DNA of 64,000 nt from the NCBI RefSeq assembly GCF_018128905.1, contig NZ_CP063808.1:3658001-3722000 (forward strand), read 5' to 3'. Source of the stretch: Streptomyces sp. A2-16. Lineage in GTDB: Bacteria > Actinomycetota > Actinomycetes > Streptomycetales > Streptomycetaceae. The position numbers and the translations under genes were made by a program. Under the pieces are notes generated by a model. That model saw nothing but the letters and a program-made list of their open reading frames with translations, was not told the DNA's origin and ran no database searches. Shown here one piece after another: positions 24,753 to 34,423 of this stretch; position 1 is the stretch's first letter; each line of letters begins with the position of its first letter.

Positions 24753-25526
24753 TCAGGCGGTTCGGCGAACCCTCGCCAGCGGTCCGGTGGTGTGCGAGCG
24801 CCTGGCGCGGCGGCCGTCGGGAGGTACGGGGGGCTGCTCCAGGGCTGCGGCGGGGGACGGCCGACGGCGGAGTGCCAGCCTGAAGCCCACGCCACGGACG
24901 GTGGTGATCCGTCCCTCGCGCCCCAACTTCCGGCGCAGGCTGCTGACATGGGTGTCCACGGTACGGCTCCGCTTGTTCCAGGTGTCGCCCCAGACCTTCG
25001 CCATGATCTCCTCGCGGGAGACGACGGCATCGGCACGCGCCACCAGCAGCTGGAGCAGATCGAACTCCTTCTCGGTCAGGCCGAGCGAACGGTCGCCCAC
25101 GCGGGCTTCCCGCAGGAGGGCGTCGATGTGCAGCTGATCCCCGTACAGCGGGAGCGACGCGTTCGACCGCGCGGTACGGGAACGGCGCACCACCGCTTCG
25201 ACACGGGCGACGAGTTCCCGGAACCCGTACGGCTTGTCGAGGCAGTCGTCGGCCCCCGCGCGCAGGGCCAGCACTCTGGTGGCCTCAGTGCGATCGCTGC
25301 TGAGGGCCAGGACGGGCACCTCACAGGCGGCCCGGATTTCCCGGCACAGCTGCAAGCCGTTCAGGCCGGGAATCATGAGGTCGAGGAGGACGACGTCGGC
25401 CTGTTGATGCGTCCGCAACACCTCGTTCCCCGTCGCCACGTGCTGGACCTCGTGCCCCAGTCGTCGTAGGCCGCGGGTCACGCATTCGGCCAGGCTGGTA
25501 TCACCGTCGGCGAGAAGTATGCGCAT
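24753..25526 (-). CDS. OmpR-type response regulator, JadR1-like (left)
   Basis: A 257-residue orphan response regulator with no sensor kinase near it. The receiver has the acidic pocket DGD (6-9 region), phosphoacceptor Asp49 in DVVLLDLMIPG and Lys in LDKPYGFREL; the winged-helix effector ends with TVDTHVSSLRRKLG and TTVRGVGFRLALRR. Proteins of this kind (JadR1, LanI, LndI) activate angucycline clusters, and ligand binding can replace phosphorylation. A basic 30-residue tail is unusual. The ATG follows GGAACGGAG. It is divergent from the carboxylase alpha gene across 364 bp of AT-richer DNA. Confidence 0.9.
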   Translation of the reverse strand: MRILLADGDTSLAECVTRGLRRLGHEVQHVATGNEVLRTHQQADVVLLDLMIPGLNGLQLCREIRAACEVPVLALSSDRTEATRVLALRAGADDCLDKPYGFRELVARVEAVVRRSRTARSNASLPLYGDQLHIDALLREARVGDRSLGLTEKEFDLLQLLVARADAVVSREEIMAKVWGDTWNKRSRTVDTHVSSLRRKLGREGRITTVRGVGFRLALRRRPSPAAALEQPPVPPDGRRARRSHTTGPLARVRRTA

Positions 25527-25890
25527 GCTCCGTTCCCCCGTCATCAGCACCGTAAAACATCGGTTCAGTACTCGGGCCCATGGGCCGATCAGGCTGATTT
25601 GAAACAACACGATCCTGACATGCGGCTTCCGATAGCGCCACGGACTTTTCACTCACCTGACAAACCCTTGCAGCCTTCTTCACCAGCCTTGACGGGAAAG
25701 GAATGCCCGGTGAAGCATCAGGATCGCCAGGCTGGATTTCGAGCCTGGCATCCCTGAAATTCGCGCACCCGAGCTTCGGTTTTGCTCATTCTGCGCGGCG
25801 TGACTTTCGGGCGGTGTGCTCCACCACGGAGCCACGTCCACGTCCCGGTCATGGAGCCTCTCACCTGCTCTTCCTGGAGGAATGTGCCTC
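25527..25890. promoter_or_regulatory. Divergent promoter region, left regulator / carboxylase alpha
   Basis: A 364-bp AT-richer spacer without genes. It contains the dyad GCCAGGCT (25726-25733) / AGCCTGGC (25742-25749), perfect 8-bp arms, as a candidate operator or hairpin. It probably carries the promoter for the main biosynthetic transcript and for the regulator. Confidence 0.45.
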
Positions 25891-27666
25891 ATGCTGCGCA
25901 AGGTGCTCATCGCCAACCGTGGCGAAATCGCTGTCCGCGTTGCCCGGGCCTGCCGGGATGCCGGTATCGCGAGCGTGGCCGTGTACGCCGACCCGGACCG
26001 GGACGCTCTGCATGTCCGCGCCGCGGATGAGGCGTTCGCCCTGGGCGGTGACACCCCGGCCACCAGCTACCTGGACATCGAGAAGGTCCTGGGCGCCGCG
26101 CGTGAGTCGGGCGCGGACGCCATCCACCCCGGCTACGGCTTCCTGTCCGAGAACGCCGACTTCGCGCAGGCGGTCCTGGACGCGGGTCTGATCTGGATCG
26201 GCCCGCCGCCGCAGGCCATCCGCGACCTCGGTGACAAGGTCGCCGCCCGGCACATCGCGCAGCGCGCCGGCGCCCCCCTCGTGGCCGGCACCCCCGACCC
26301 GGTCTCCGGTGCCGACGAGGTCGTGGCCTTCGCCCGGGAGCACGGACTGCCGATCGCCATCAAGGCCGCCTTCGGCGGTGGCGGGCGCGGTCTGAAGGTC
26401 GCCCGCACCCTCGAAGAGGTCCCCGAGCTCTACGACTCCGCGGTGCGTGAGGCGGTGGCCGCCTTCGGCCGCGGCGAGTGCTTCGTCGAGCGCTACCTCG
26501 ACCGCCCCCGGCACGTGGAGACCCAGTGCCTGGCCGACAAGCACGGCAACGTGGTCGTCGTCTCCACCCGTGACTGCTCGCTGCAGCGCCGCCACCAGAA
26601 GCTGGTCGAGGAGGCCCCCGCGCCCTTCCTCTCCGACGAGCAGGTCGCCGAGCTGTACCGCGCGTCCAAGGCCATCCTCAAGGAGGCCTCCTACGAGGGC
26701 GCCGGTACCTGCGAGTTCCTCGTCGGCCAGGACGGCACCATCTCCTTCCTCGAGGTCAACACCCGCCTCCAGGTGGAGCACCCGGTCACCGAGGAGGTCG
26801 CCGGCATCGACCTGGTGCGCGAGATGTTCCGTATCGCCGACGGCGAGGAACTGGGCTACGGCGATCCCGAGCTGCGCGGCCACTCCTTCGAGTTCCGTAT
26901 CAACGGCGAGGACCCGGGCCGCGGCTTCCTGCCCGCCCCCGGCACGGTCACCCGCTTCGACGCGCCCTCCGGTCCCGGTGTCCGCCTGGACGCGGGCGTG
27001 GAGTCCGGCAGCGTGATCGGCCCCGCCTGGGACTCCCTGCTGGCCAAGCTGATCGTCACCGGCGCCACCCGCGAGCAGGCCCTGCAGCGTGCCGCCCGCG
27101 CCCTGGAGGAGTTCCAGGTCGAGGGCATGGCCACCGCCATCCCGTTCCACCGCAAGGTGGTCACCGACCCGGCGTTCGCCCCCGAACTGACCGGCTCCGC
27201 CGACCCGTTCACGGTCCACACCCGCTGGATCGAGACCGAGTTCGTCAACGAGATCAAGCCCTTCGCGGCTCCGGCCGACACCGAGGCCGAGGACGACGCG
27301 GACCGCGAGACGATCGTCGTCGAGGTCGGCGGCAAGCGCCTGGAGGTCTCCCTCCCCTCCTCCCTGGGCATGTCCCTGGCCCGTACCGGCCTCGCGGCGG
27401 GTGCCAAGCCCAAGCGCCGGGCGGCCAAGAAGTCCGGCCCGGTGGCCTCCGGCGACACCCTCGCCTCCCCGATGCAGGGCACGATCGTCAAGATCGCCGT
27501 CGAGGAGGGCCAGGAGGTCAAGGAGGGCGACCTCATCGTCGTCCTCGAAGCGATGAAGATGGAGCAGCCCCTCAACGCGCACAAGACCGGCACCGTCAAG
27601 GGCCTGTCCGCGGAGGTCGGGGCGTCGATCACCTCGGGCGCGGCGATCTGCGAGATCAAAGACTGA
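25891..27666 (+). CDS. Acyl-CoA carboxylase alpha subunit (biotin carboxylase-BCCP)
   Basis: A 591-residue alpha chain: biotin carboxylase domain with RKVLIANRGEIAVRVARA, the ATP loop AFGGGGRGLKVAR and HVETQCLADKHGN, ending near 450, then a linker and the biotinyl domain with EAMKMEQ (Lys556). It carboxylates biotin for the beta subunit at 38.2 kb, giving malonyl-CoA (or methylmalonyl-CoA). The same gene class (jadJ) sits beside jadR1 in the jadomycin cluster. GGAGGA precedes the start at a slightly long spacing. ATG 25891 fits the family N-terminus; earlier ATGs add unrelated residues. Confidence 0.93.
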   Translation: MLRKVLIANRGEIAVRVARACRDAGIASVAVYADPDRDALHVRAADEAFALGGDTPATSYLDIEKVLGAARESGADAIHPGYGFLSENADFAQAVLDAGLIWIGPPPQAIRDLGDKVAARHIAQRAGAPLVAGTPDPVSGADEVVAFAREHGLPIAIKAAFGGGGRGLKVARTLEEVPELYDSAVREAVAAFGRGECFVERYLDRPRHVETQCLADKHGNVVVVSTRDCSLQRRHQKLVEEAPAPFLSDEQVAELYRASKAILKEASYEGAGTCEFLVGQDGTISFLEVNTRLQVEHPVTEEVAGIDLVREMFRIADGEELGYGDPELRGHSFEFRINGEDPGRGFLPAPGTVTRFDAPSGPGVRLDAGVESGSVIGPAWDSLLAKLIVTGATREQALQRAARALEEFQVEGMATAIPFHRKVVTDPAFAPELTGSADPFTVHTRWIETEFVNEIKPFAAPADTEAEDDADRETIVVEVGGKRLEVSLPSSLGMSLARTGLAAGAKPKRRAAKKSGPVASGDTLASPMQGTIVKIAVEEGQEVKEGDLIVVLEAMKMEQPLNAHKTGTVKGLSAEVGASITSGAAICEIKD

Positions 27667-27873
27667 TTTGGGCGGCCGCACTTTGCATTCTTGGACACAT
27701 CATCACAGTCATCTGTAAATGAGGATGTTGACCCCCAGAAAAGGCTGGCGGATGATATTAAAAGCCAACGGAGAATGCGCGACTGGAAATGGGAATATCC
27801 CTTCGGGTATATCGAGGGGACCTCGTCGGATAATTCTCTCCGACGGAGCGGGAATATGACCAAGGAGAGGCAC
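27667..27873. promoter_or_regulatory. AT-rich leader of the core PKS operon
   Basis: About 207 bp between the carboxylase alpha stop and the first oxygenase, clearly AT-richer than surrounding genes (for example GATGATATTAAAAG near 27749). It probably holds the promoter for the 27.9-36.7 kb operon. I could not fix a -10/-35 pair with confidence. Confidence 0.4.
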
Positions 27874-29343
27874 ATGGACGCCGAAGTGATAGTCGTGGGC
27901 GCAGGGCCGGCGGGCATGATGCTGGCCGGAGAGCTGCGCCTGGCCGGTGTCGACGTCGTCGTCCTGGAGCGTCTCGATCAGCGCACGGGTGAGTCCCGCG
28001 GCCTGGGCTTCACCGCGCGGACCATGGAGGTCTTCGACCAGCGCGGGCTGCTGCCCCGGTTCGGCGAGATCGAGATCAGCGAGCAGGGTCATTTCGGTGG
28101 CCTGCCGGTCGACTTCGGCCTGCTGGACGGTGCCCACCAGGCGGCCAAGACCGTGCCCCAGTCGCACACCGAGACGGTACTGGAGGAGTGGGCCACGGGT
28201 CTCGGCGCCGACATCCGGCGCGGCCACGAGGTCACTGCGGTGCGGGACGAGGGGCAAGGGGTCGCGGTGGAGGTGCGCGGGCCGTCGGGCTCGCAGCGGC
28301 TGACCGCCGAGTACCTGGTGGGATGTGACGGTGGGCGCAGCCTGGTGCGCAAGGCCGCCGGTTTCGACTTCCCGGGCACGGCGGCGACGATGGAGATGTT
28401 CCTCGCCGACGTCAAGGGCCTCGACCTCGCGCCCCGGATGATCGGGGAGACGCTGCCCGGGGGCATGATCATGGTCGGCCCGCTGCCGGGCGGGATCACC
28501 CGGCTGATCGTCTGCGAGCGGGGCGCTCCGCCGCAGCGGCGGACGACTCCGCCGGAGTACGACGAAGTCGCCGCCGCCTGGAAGAGGCTGACCGGCGATG
28601 ACATCTCCCACGGAGAACCGGTGTGGGTGAGCTCCTTCGGCGACGCGACCCGTCAGGTCACCGAGTACCGGCGTAGCCGGATCCTGCTCGCGGGCGACGC
28701 CGCGCACATCCACCTCCCGGCCGGCGGGCAGGGGATGAACACCAGCATTCAGGACGCGGTCAACCTGGGCTGGAAGCTGGCCGCCGTGGTCCGGGGCCGG
28801 GCGCCGGAGAGCCTGCTGGACACCTACCACGGCGAGCGCCACCCGGTCGGCGAACGGCTGCTGATGAACACTCAGGCGCAGGGCCTGCTGTTCCTGAGCG
28901 GGCCTGAGATGCAGCCTCTGCGGGATGTCATGACGGAACTCATCCGCTATCCGGAGGTGAGCCGTCATCTGGCCGGCATGGTCAGCGGACTGGAGATCCG
29001 GTATGACGTCGGAGGCGGCGTCAGTCCCCTGCTCGGACGGCGTATGCCGCAGGTGGATCTGGTGAGCGACGGGATCTCGACCGACAGCACGCGCGCGCTG
29101 CACGCCGGGCGGGGTGTGCTGCTGGACCTGGCGGACAACGCCGTGCTACGCCGCCGGGTGGCCGGCTGGCGGGACCGGGTGGACCTCGTGACCGCGGTGC
29201 CCGCTGGGACGGCCGCGGCACAGCGCCTGGTCGGCAGTTCCGCCGTCCTGGTGCGCCCCGACGGATACGTCGCCTGGGCCGCGCCCGGCAGCCACGCCGA
29301 TCTGCCGATGGCGCTGGAGCGCTGGTTCGGCCCCGCCCGGTGA
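27874..29343 (+). CDS. FAD-dependent angucycline oxygenase (PgaE/UrdE/JadH-like)
   Basis: A 489-residue class A flavin monooxygenase. FAD motif VIVVGAGPAGMMLAGELRLAG, then SRGLGFTARTMEVFDQRGLL, the second block YLVGCDGGRSLVRKAAG, and LLAGDAAHIHLPAGGQGMNTS. Position ahead of the TcmI-like cyclase and KS genes is that of urdE/pgaE, whose products hydroxylate C12 and sometimes C12b of prejadomycin-type intermediates. AAGGAGAGG directs the start to ATG 27874; an upstream in-frame ATG at 27691 is not supported. A second homologous oxygenase is fused to a reductase at 34.4 kb. Confidence 0.92.
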   Translation: MDAEVIVVGAGPAGMMLAGELRLAGVDVVVLERLDQRTGESRGLGFTARTMEVFDQRGLLPRFGEIEISEQGHFGGLPVDFGLLDGAHQAAKTVPQSHTETVLEEWATGLGADIRRGHEVTAVRDEGQGVAVEVRGPSGSQRLTAEYLVGCDGGRSLVRKAAGFDFPGTAATMEMFLADVKGLDLAPRMIGETLPGGMIMVGPLPGGITRLIVCERGAPPQRRTTPPEYDEVAAAWKRLTGDDISHGEPVWVSSFGDATRQVTEYRRSRILLAGDAAHIHLPAGGQGMNTSIQDAVNLGWKLAAVVRGRAPESLLDTYHGERHPVGERLLMNTQAQGLLFLSGPEMQPLRDVMTELIRYPEVSRHLAGMVSGLEIRYDVGGGVSPLLGRRMPQVDLVSDGISTDSTRALHAGRGVLLDLADNAVLRRRVAGWRDRVDLVTAVPAGTAAAQRLVGSSAVLVRPDGYVAWAAPGSHADLPMALERWFGPAR

Positions 29344-29422
29344 CCGACGGACACCGCGTCGTCCGACCCTTCGACAGCACCCCCCTTCGACAACATCCCA
29401 CTGGTCGTGAGGAGACAAGCAC

Positions 29423-29752
29423 ATGCACAGCACACTGATCGTGGCCCGGATGGCCCCCGAGGCCGCCGGCGACGTCGCCCGTGTCTTCGGGGCGTTCGAC
29501 GAGACGGAGATGCCGCATCTGATGGGCACCCGTCGTCGTCAGTTGTTCTCATACCGCGGCCTCTACTTCCATCTCCAGGACTTCGTCTCCGACGACGGAG
29601 GTGAGCGCATCGAGGACGCCAAGCTGGACCCGCGCTTCGTTCGGATCAGCGAGGACCTCAAGCCCCACATCCAGGCCTACGACCCGGCCACCTGGCGCTC
29701 GCCCGCCGACGCCATGGCGACGCGCTTCTACCGGTGGGAGGCGTCGGAATGA
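29423..29752 (+). CDS. TcmI family polyketide cyclase
   Basis: A 109-residue dimeric alpha+beta-barrel cyclase: HSTLIVARMAPEAAGDVARV, then GTRRRQLFSYRGLYFHLQDF and DPRFVRISEDLKPHIQAYDP. This is the cyclase of the third or fourth angucycline ring (UrdF, JadI type), which helps fold the decaketide into the benz[a]anthracene. GAGGAG precedes the ATG. Its TGA overlaps the KS-alpha ATG (ATGA), so the genes are coupled. Confidence 0.93.
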   Translation: MHSTLIVARMAPEAAGDVARVFGAFDETEMPHLMGTRRRQLFSYRGLYFHLQDFVSDDGGERIEDAKLDPRFVRISEDLKPHIQAYDPATWRSPADAMATRFYRWEASE

Positions 29753-31020
29753 CGGGCCGTCGAGTGGTCATCACCGGCATCGGTGTGGTCGCACCGGGGG
29801 GTATCGGTGTGAAGGACTTCTGGAACCTGATCAGCGAGGGACGTACGGCGACCCGGGGCATCAGCTTCTTCGACCCGTCCCAGTTCCGCTCCAGGGTCGC
29901 GGCGGAGATCGACTTCGACGCCGAGGCGCACGGTCTGAGCCCGCAGGAGACACGCCGGATGGACCGGGCGGCTCAGCTGGCCGTGGTGGCCGCGCGCGAG
30001 GCGGTGGCGGACAGCGGCCTGGAACTGCAGGAGCAGAACCCGCACCGGACCGGTGTCACCATCGGCAGCGCGGTGGGCGCGACCATGGGGCTGGACCAGG
30101 AGTACCGGGTGGTGAGCGACGGCGGACGCCTCGATCTCGTCGACCACGAGTACGCCGTACCCCACCTCTACGACCACTTCGTTCCCAGCTCGTTCGCGGC
30201 GGAGGTGGCCTGGACGGTGGGTGCCGAGGGGCCGAGCGCGGTGGTCTCCACCGGATGCACCTCCGGTCTGGACTCGGTGGGTCACGCGGTGGAACTGCTC
30301 CGGGAGGGCTCCGCCGACATCATGATCGCCGGGGCGACGGACGCGCCGATCTCTCCCATCACCATGGCCTGCTTCGACGCGATCAAGGCCACCACCCCGC
30401 GCAACGACGATCCCGAGCACGCCTCCCGCCCCTTCGACGGAACACGGAACGGCTTCGTACTGGGCGAAGGCGCCGCGGTGTTCGTCCTGGAGGAGCTCGG
30501 GAGCGCCCGGCGGCGGGACGCGCACATCTACGCCGAGATCGCCGGTTACGCCTCGCGCTGCAACGCTTTCCACATGACCGGGCTGAGGCCGGACGGGGCC
30601 GAGATGGCCGAGGCCATCCGGGTGGCCCTCGACGAGGCGAAAGCCAACGCCGAGGACATCGACTACATCAACGCCCATGGTTCGGGCACCAAGCAGAACG
30701 ACCGGCACGAGACGGCCGCCTTCAAGCGGACCCTGGGCGAACACGCCTATAGGACCCCGGTCAGCTCCATCAAGTCGATGATCGGTCACTCGCTGGGCGC
30801 GATCGGCTCGATCGAGATCGCTGCCTCGGCCCTGGCCATGGAGCACAACCTGGTGCCGCCCACGGCGAACCTGCACACCGCCGACCCCGAGTGCGACCTG
30901 GACTACGTTCCGCTGACCGCCCGCGACCAGCTCACGGACGCGGTACTGACCGTCGGCAGCGGCTTCGGCGGGTTCCAGAGCGCGATGGTCCTCACCCGTC
31001 CCGGCAGGAGGGTCGCATGA
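29749..31020 (+). CDS. Type II PKS ketosynthase alpha
   Basis: A 423-residue KS-alpha. Active-site cysteine 170 is in VVSTGCTSGLDSVGHA; catalytic histidines are in YINAHGSGTKQND and KSMIGHSLGAIGS; GEGAAVFVLEE follows the standard thiolase pattern. With the CLF and ACP it builds the polyketide chain from malonyl units. It starts on the ATGA overlap with the cyclase; its own TGA overlaps the CLF start. It is the key phylogenetic marker of this cluster. Confidence 0.96.
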   Translation: MTGRRVVITGIGVVAPGGIGVKDFWNLISEGRTATRGISFFDPSQFRSRVAAEIDFDAEAHGLSPQETRRMDRAAQLAVVAAREAVADSGLELQEQNPHRTGVTIGSAVGATMGLDQEYRVVSDGGRLDLVDHEYAVPHLYDHFVPSSFAAEVAWTVGAEGPSAVVSTGCTSGLDSVGHAVELLREGSADIMIAGATDAPISPITMACFDAIKATTPRNDDPEHASRPFDGTRNGFVLGEGAAVFVLEELGSARRRDAHIYAEIAGYASRCNAFHMTGLRPDGAEMAEAIRVALDEAKANAEDIDYINAHGSGTKQNDRHETAAFKRTLGEHAYRTPVSSIKSMIGHSLGAIGSIEIAASALAMEHNLVPPTANLHTADPECDLDYVPLTARDQLTDAVLTVGSGFGGFQSAMVLTRPGRRVA

Positions 31021-32231
31021 CCGGGCAGGCGGTGATCACAGGGCTGGGCGTCGCCTCGCCCAACGGGCTGGGTACCGAGCAGTGCTGGTCGGCGATGCTC
31101 AGGGGCGAGAGCGGGATCGGCCGTATCAGCCGGTTCGACCCGTCGGGTTATCCGGCGCGGCTCGCCGGCCAGGTGCCGGGCTTCGCCGCCGAGGAGTATC
31201 TGCCGAGCCGGCTGCTGCCACAGACGGACCGGATGACCAGGCTCGCCCTGGTGGCCGCGGACTGGGCCCTGGCGGACGCCGGGGTGCGGCCCGAGGACCT
31301 GCCCGAGTACGACATGGGCGTGGTCACGGCCAGTTCGTCGGGCGGCTTCGAGTTCGGGCAGAACGAGCTGCAGAAGCTGTGGAGCAAAGGCAGCCAGCAT
31401 GTCAGCGCCTACCAGTCGTTCGCCTGGTTCTACGCCGTCAACAGCGGGCAGATCTCCATCCGCAACGGGATGAAGGGGCCCAGTGGGGTGGTGGTCAGCG
31501 ACCAGGCCGGCGGCCTGGACGCCGTCGCGCAGGCCCGGCGGCAGATCCGTCGGGGTACCCCGCTGATCGTCTCCGGCAGCATCGACGCCTCGGTCTGCCC
31601 GTGGGGATGGGTGGCGCAGCTGGCCGGCGGGCGGCTGAGCGGCAGCGACGACCCCGGGCGCGCATACCTGCCGTTCGACGCCGCGGCGCACGGTCATGTG
31701 GCCGGCGAGGGCGGGGCCATCCTCGTCGTCGAGGACGCCGTAGCGGCTCGGCGGCGCGGGGCACGGCTGTACGGAGCGGTCTCCGGCTACGGAGCCACCT
31801 TCGACCCCAGGCCGGACAGCGGCCGCGAGCGCGGGCTTCGCCGGGCCGTCGAACTGGCTCTGGCCGACGCCGGTGCCGTGCCCCGTGACATCGATGTGGT
31901 CTTCGCGGACGCGGCGGCGCTGCCCGAGGAGGACCGAGCCGAGGCCGAGGCGATCACCGCTGTCTTCGGCCCGCGGGGCGTGCCCGTCACCGCTCCCAAG
32001 ACGATGACCGGACGGCTGTACTCCGGAGCGGCCCCCCTGGACCTCGCGATGGCTGTCCTGGCCATCGCCGAGGGCCGGATACCGCCCACGATCAACGTCG
32101 AACCGGCCGCCGACTACCAGCTGGACCTGGTGACGGGAGCTCCGCGCCCCGCCGAGGTGCGCACCGCCCTGGTGATCGCACGCGGTCAGGGCGGCTTCAA
32201 CTCGGCGCTGGTCGTCCGAGCGGCCGACTGA
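31017..32231 (+). CDS. Type II PKS ketosynthase beta / chain length factor
   Basis: A 404-residue CLF. The cysteine of KS-alpha is replaced by Gln163 in VVVSDQAGGLDAV, the signature used for decarboxylative priming, and GEGGAILVVEDA plus QGGFNSALVV complete the fold. CLF sets chain length, expected decaketide for angucyclines. It starts at 31017 inside the KS-alpha stop, which keeps the two subunits in a fixed ratio. Confidence 0.96.
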   Translation: MTGQAVITGLGVASPNGLGTEQCWSAMLRGESGIGRISRFDPSGYPARLAGQVPGFAAEEYLPSRLLPQTDRMTRLALVAADWALADAGVRPEDLPEYDMGVVTASSSGGFEFGQNELQKLWSKGSQHVSAYQSFAWFYAVNSGQISIRNGMKGPSGVVVSDQAGGLDAVAQARRQIRRGTPLIVSGSIDASVCPWGWVAQLAGGRLSGSDDPGRAYLPFDAAAHGHVAGEGGAILVVEDAVAARRRGARLYGAVSGYGATFDPRPDSGRERGLRRAVELALADAGAVPRDIDVVFADAAALPEEDRAEAEAITAVFGPRGVPVTAPKTMTGRLYSGAAPLDLAMAVLAIAEGRIPPTINVEPAADYQLDLVTGAPRPAEVRTALVIARGQGGFNSALVVRAAD

Positions 32232-32325
32232 CACACGCGGCGTTCCACCCGCTGACACAGAAACGTTCCATCCGCCTGGAAGCGCCCGGGCGGCCACCCG
32301 AGAAACCGAAACGGAGTCACCTGCC

Positions 32326-32583
32326 GTGCAGTTCACCCTGGACGATCTGAAGCGGATCCTGCTGGAAAGCGCCGGCGCGGACGAGAGCGTCGACCTCGAC
32401 GGCGACATACTCGATCTCACCTTCGACGCGTTGGGCTACGAATCGCTGGCCCTGCTGGAGACCGGCAGCCGCATCGAGCGCGAGTACGGCATCACGCTGG
32501 ACGAGTCGGCGCTCGCCGACGCCACCACCCCGCGGCAGCTGCTGGACGTCGTCACCACGCAGCTCGCCGCGACGGCCGCCTGA
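32326..32583 (+). CDS. Type II PKS acyl carrier protein
   Basis: An 85-residue ACP with a GTG start. The phosphopantetheine serine is Ser40 in LGYESLALLETG; most homologues have Asp-Ser-Leu here, this one Glu-Ser-Leu. Helix 2 and the C-terminal helix (TPRQLLDVVTTQL) are normal. No phosphopantetheinyl transferase or malonyl-CoA:ACP transferase gene is seen in the window, so those are presumably borrowed from fatty-acid metabolism. Confidence 0.94.
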   Translation: MQFTLDDLKRILLESAGADESVDLDGDILDLTFDALGYESLALLETGSRIEREYGITLDESALADATTPRQLLDVVTTQLAATAA

Positions 32584-32678
32584 CCGCGATCGTCCCTCCC
32601 GTGCCCGCCACGACCGCGCCGAACCGTCGGCCGCGTGTGCCCGGCACGCTCCACCGAACCCGACACCGGGGAGAAGCC

Positions 32679-33464
32679 ATGCCTCAGCAGGACCAACGAG
32701 TCGCCCTCGTCACCGGAGCCACCAGCGGCATCGGCCTGGCCGTCGCCAAGGCCCTGGCCGCCCAGGGGGCCCGGGTGTATCTCGGCGCCCGCAACGCGGA
32801 GAACGTCGCCACCACCGTCAAGCAGCTGCGCGAGCAGGGCCACACCGTCGAGGGCAGCACGCTGGACGTGCGCTCCGGCGCCGAAGTCCGCACGTTCGTC
32901 CAGGCCGCCGTCGACCGCTGGGGTCCGGTGGACATCCTGGTCAACAACGCGGGCCGCAGTGGCGGCGGCGTCACCGCCGACATCGACGACGAACTGTGGG
33001 ACGACGTCGTCGACACCAACCTCAACAGCGTCTTCCGGATGACCCGTGAAGTCCTGAACACCGGTGGCATGCGCGGCAGGGAGTGGGGACGCATCGTCAA
33101 CATCGCCTCCACCGCGGGCAAGCAGGGCGTGGTGCTCGGCGCCCCGTACTCGGCGTCCAAGCACGGCGTGGTCGGCTTCACCAAGGCGCTCGGCAACGAA
33201 CTCGCGCCGACCGGCATCACGGTCAACGCCGTCTGCCCCGGCTATGTCGAGACGCCGATGGCGCAACGGGTGCGGCAGGGCTACGCGTCCGCCTACGACA
33301 CCACCGAGGAGGCGATCCTCGACAAGTTCCAGGCGAAGATCCCGCTCGGCCGCTACTCCACCCCCGAGGAGGTCGCCGGACTGGTCGCTTACCTGGCCTC
33401 CGACACGGCCGCCTCCATCACGTCCCAGGCGCTCAACGTCTGCGGCGGCCTGGGCAACTTCTGA
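32679..33464 (+). CDS. Type II PKS C9 ketoreductase (SDR)
   Basis: A 261-residue SDR of the ActIII/UrdD type: VTGATSGIGLAVAKALAAQG, ILVNNAGRSGGG, catalytic Ser and YSASKHGVVGF, NAVCPGYVETPMA. It reduces the C9 keto group of the nascent chain with NADPH. GGGGAGAAG precedes ATG 32679; ATG 32601 would add 26 residues and lacks support. Confidence 0.94.
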   Translation: MPQQDQRVALVTGATSGIGLAVAKALAAQGARVYLGARNAENVATTVKQLREQGHTVEGSTLDVRSGAEVRTFVQAAVDRWGPVDILVNNAGRSGGGVTADIDDELWDDVVDTNLNSVFRMTREVLNTGGMRGREWGRIVNIASTAGKQGVVLGAPYSASKHGVVGFTKALGNELAPTGITVNAVCPGYVETPMAQRVRQGYASAYDTTEEAILDKFQAKIPLGRYSTPEEVAGLVAYLASDTAASITSQALNVCGGLGNF

Positions 33465-33485
33465 CCACTCGGAGGACACGACACC

Positions 33486-34421
33486 ATGACGACACGTCAG
33501 GTCGAGCACGAGATCGCCGTCGAGGCGCCGTCCGCCGCCGTCTACCGCCTGATCGCCGAGGTCGTGAACTGGCCGCGCATCTTCCCGCCCACCATCTACG
33601 TCGATCAGGTGGAGCGCGGCGACGGTGAGGAGCGGATACGGATCTGGGCCACGGCCAACGGCGAGGCGAAGAGCTGGACGTCCCGACGCACCCTCGATCC
33701 GGAGCGGCTGCGGATCACCTTCCGTCAGGAGGTCTCCGCGCCGCCGGTCGCCGCCATGGGCGGCACCTGGATCATCGAGCCCCTGTCCGAGGTCTCCTGC
33801 CGGGTCCGGCTGCTGCACGACTACCGGGCGGTCGACGACGACCCGGAGAAGCTGAAGTGGATCGACGAGGCCGTCGACCGCAACTCGCGCTCCGAGCTCG
33901 CCGCACTGAAGGCAAACGTGGAACTGGCCCACGCGGCCGAGGAGTTCACCTTCTCCTTCGAAGACACCGTTCAGATCGACGGCGCCGCCAAGGACGCCTA
34001 CGACTTCATCGACGAGGCCGGCCTGTGGGCGCAGCGGCTGCCCCACGTGGCAGACGTCCACCTCACCGAGGACACCCCGGGGCTGCAGACCCTGGAAATG
34101 GACACGCGGGCCAAGGACGGATCCACGCACACGACGAAGTCGTACCGCGTGACCTTCCCGCACCACCGGATCGCGTACAAGCAGGTCACCCTGCCCGCGC
34201 TGATGACCCTGCACACCGGGGTCTGGACCTTCGCGGAGAACGCGCAGGGCGTCGCGGCCACCTCGCAGCACACCGTCGTGCTCAACACGGCCAACATCGC
34301 CGAGGTCCTGGGGCCCGAAGCCACCGTCGCCGACGCCCGGGAGTACGTCCGAGGTGCGCTCAGCACCAACAGCCGGGCCACCCTGCGGCACGCCAAGGAC
34401 CACGCCGAGAACAAGCGTTGA
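33486..34421 (+). CDS. Didomain aromatase/cyclase (SRPBCC)
   Basis: A 311-residue protein with two START/Bet v1-like cyclase halves (about 1-150 and 155-300); the first begins VEHEIAVEAPSAAVYRLIAEVVNWPRIFPP, split here as EHEIAVEAPSAAVYRLI and VVNWPRIFPPTIYV. It aromatises the first ring after C9 reduction, as UrdL/JadD/LanL do. GGAGGA lies before the ATG and the stop is 2 bp before the next ATG. Confidence 0.94.
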   Translation: MTTRQVEHEIAVEAPSAAVYRLIAEVVNWPRIFPPTIYVDQVERGDGEERIRIWATANGEAKSWTSRRTLDPERLRITFRQEVSAPPVAAMGGTWIIEPLSEVSCRVRLLHDYRAVDDDPEKLKWIDEAVDRNSRSELAALKANVELAHAAEEFTFSFEDTVQIDGAAKDAYDFIDEAGLWAQRLPHVADVHLTEDTPGLQTLEMDTRAKDGSTHTTKSYRVTFPHHRIAYKQVTLPALMTLHTGVWTFAENAQGVAATSQHTVVLNTANIAEVLGPEATVADAREYVRGALSTNSRATLRHAKDHAENKR

Positions 34422-34423
34422 CC

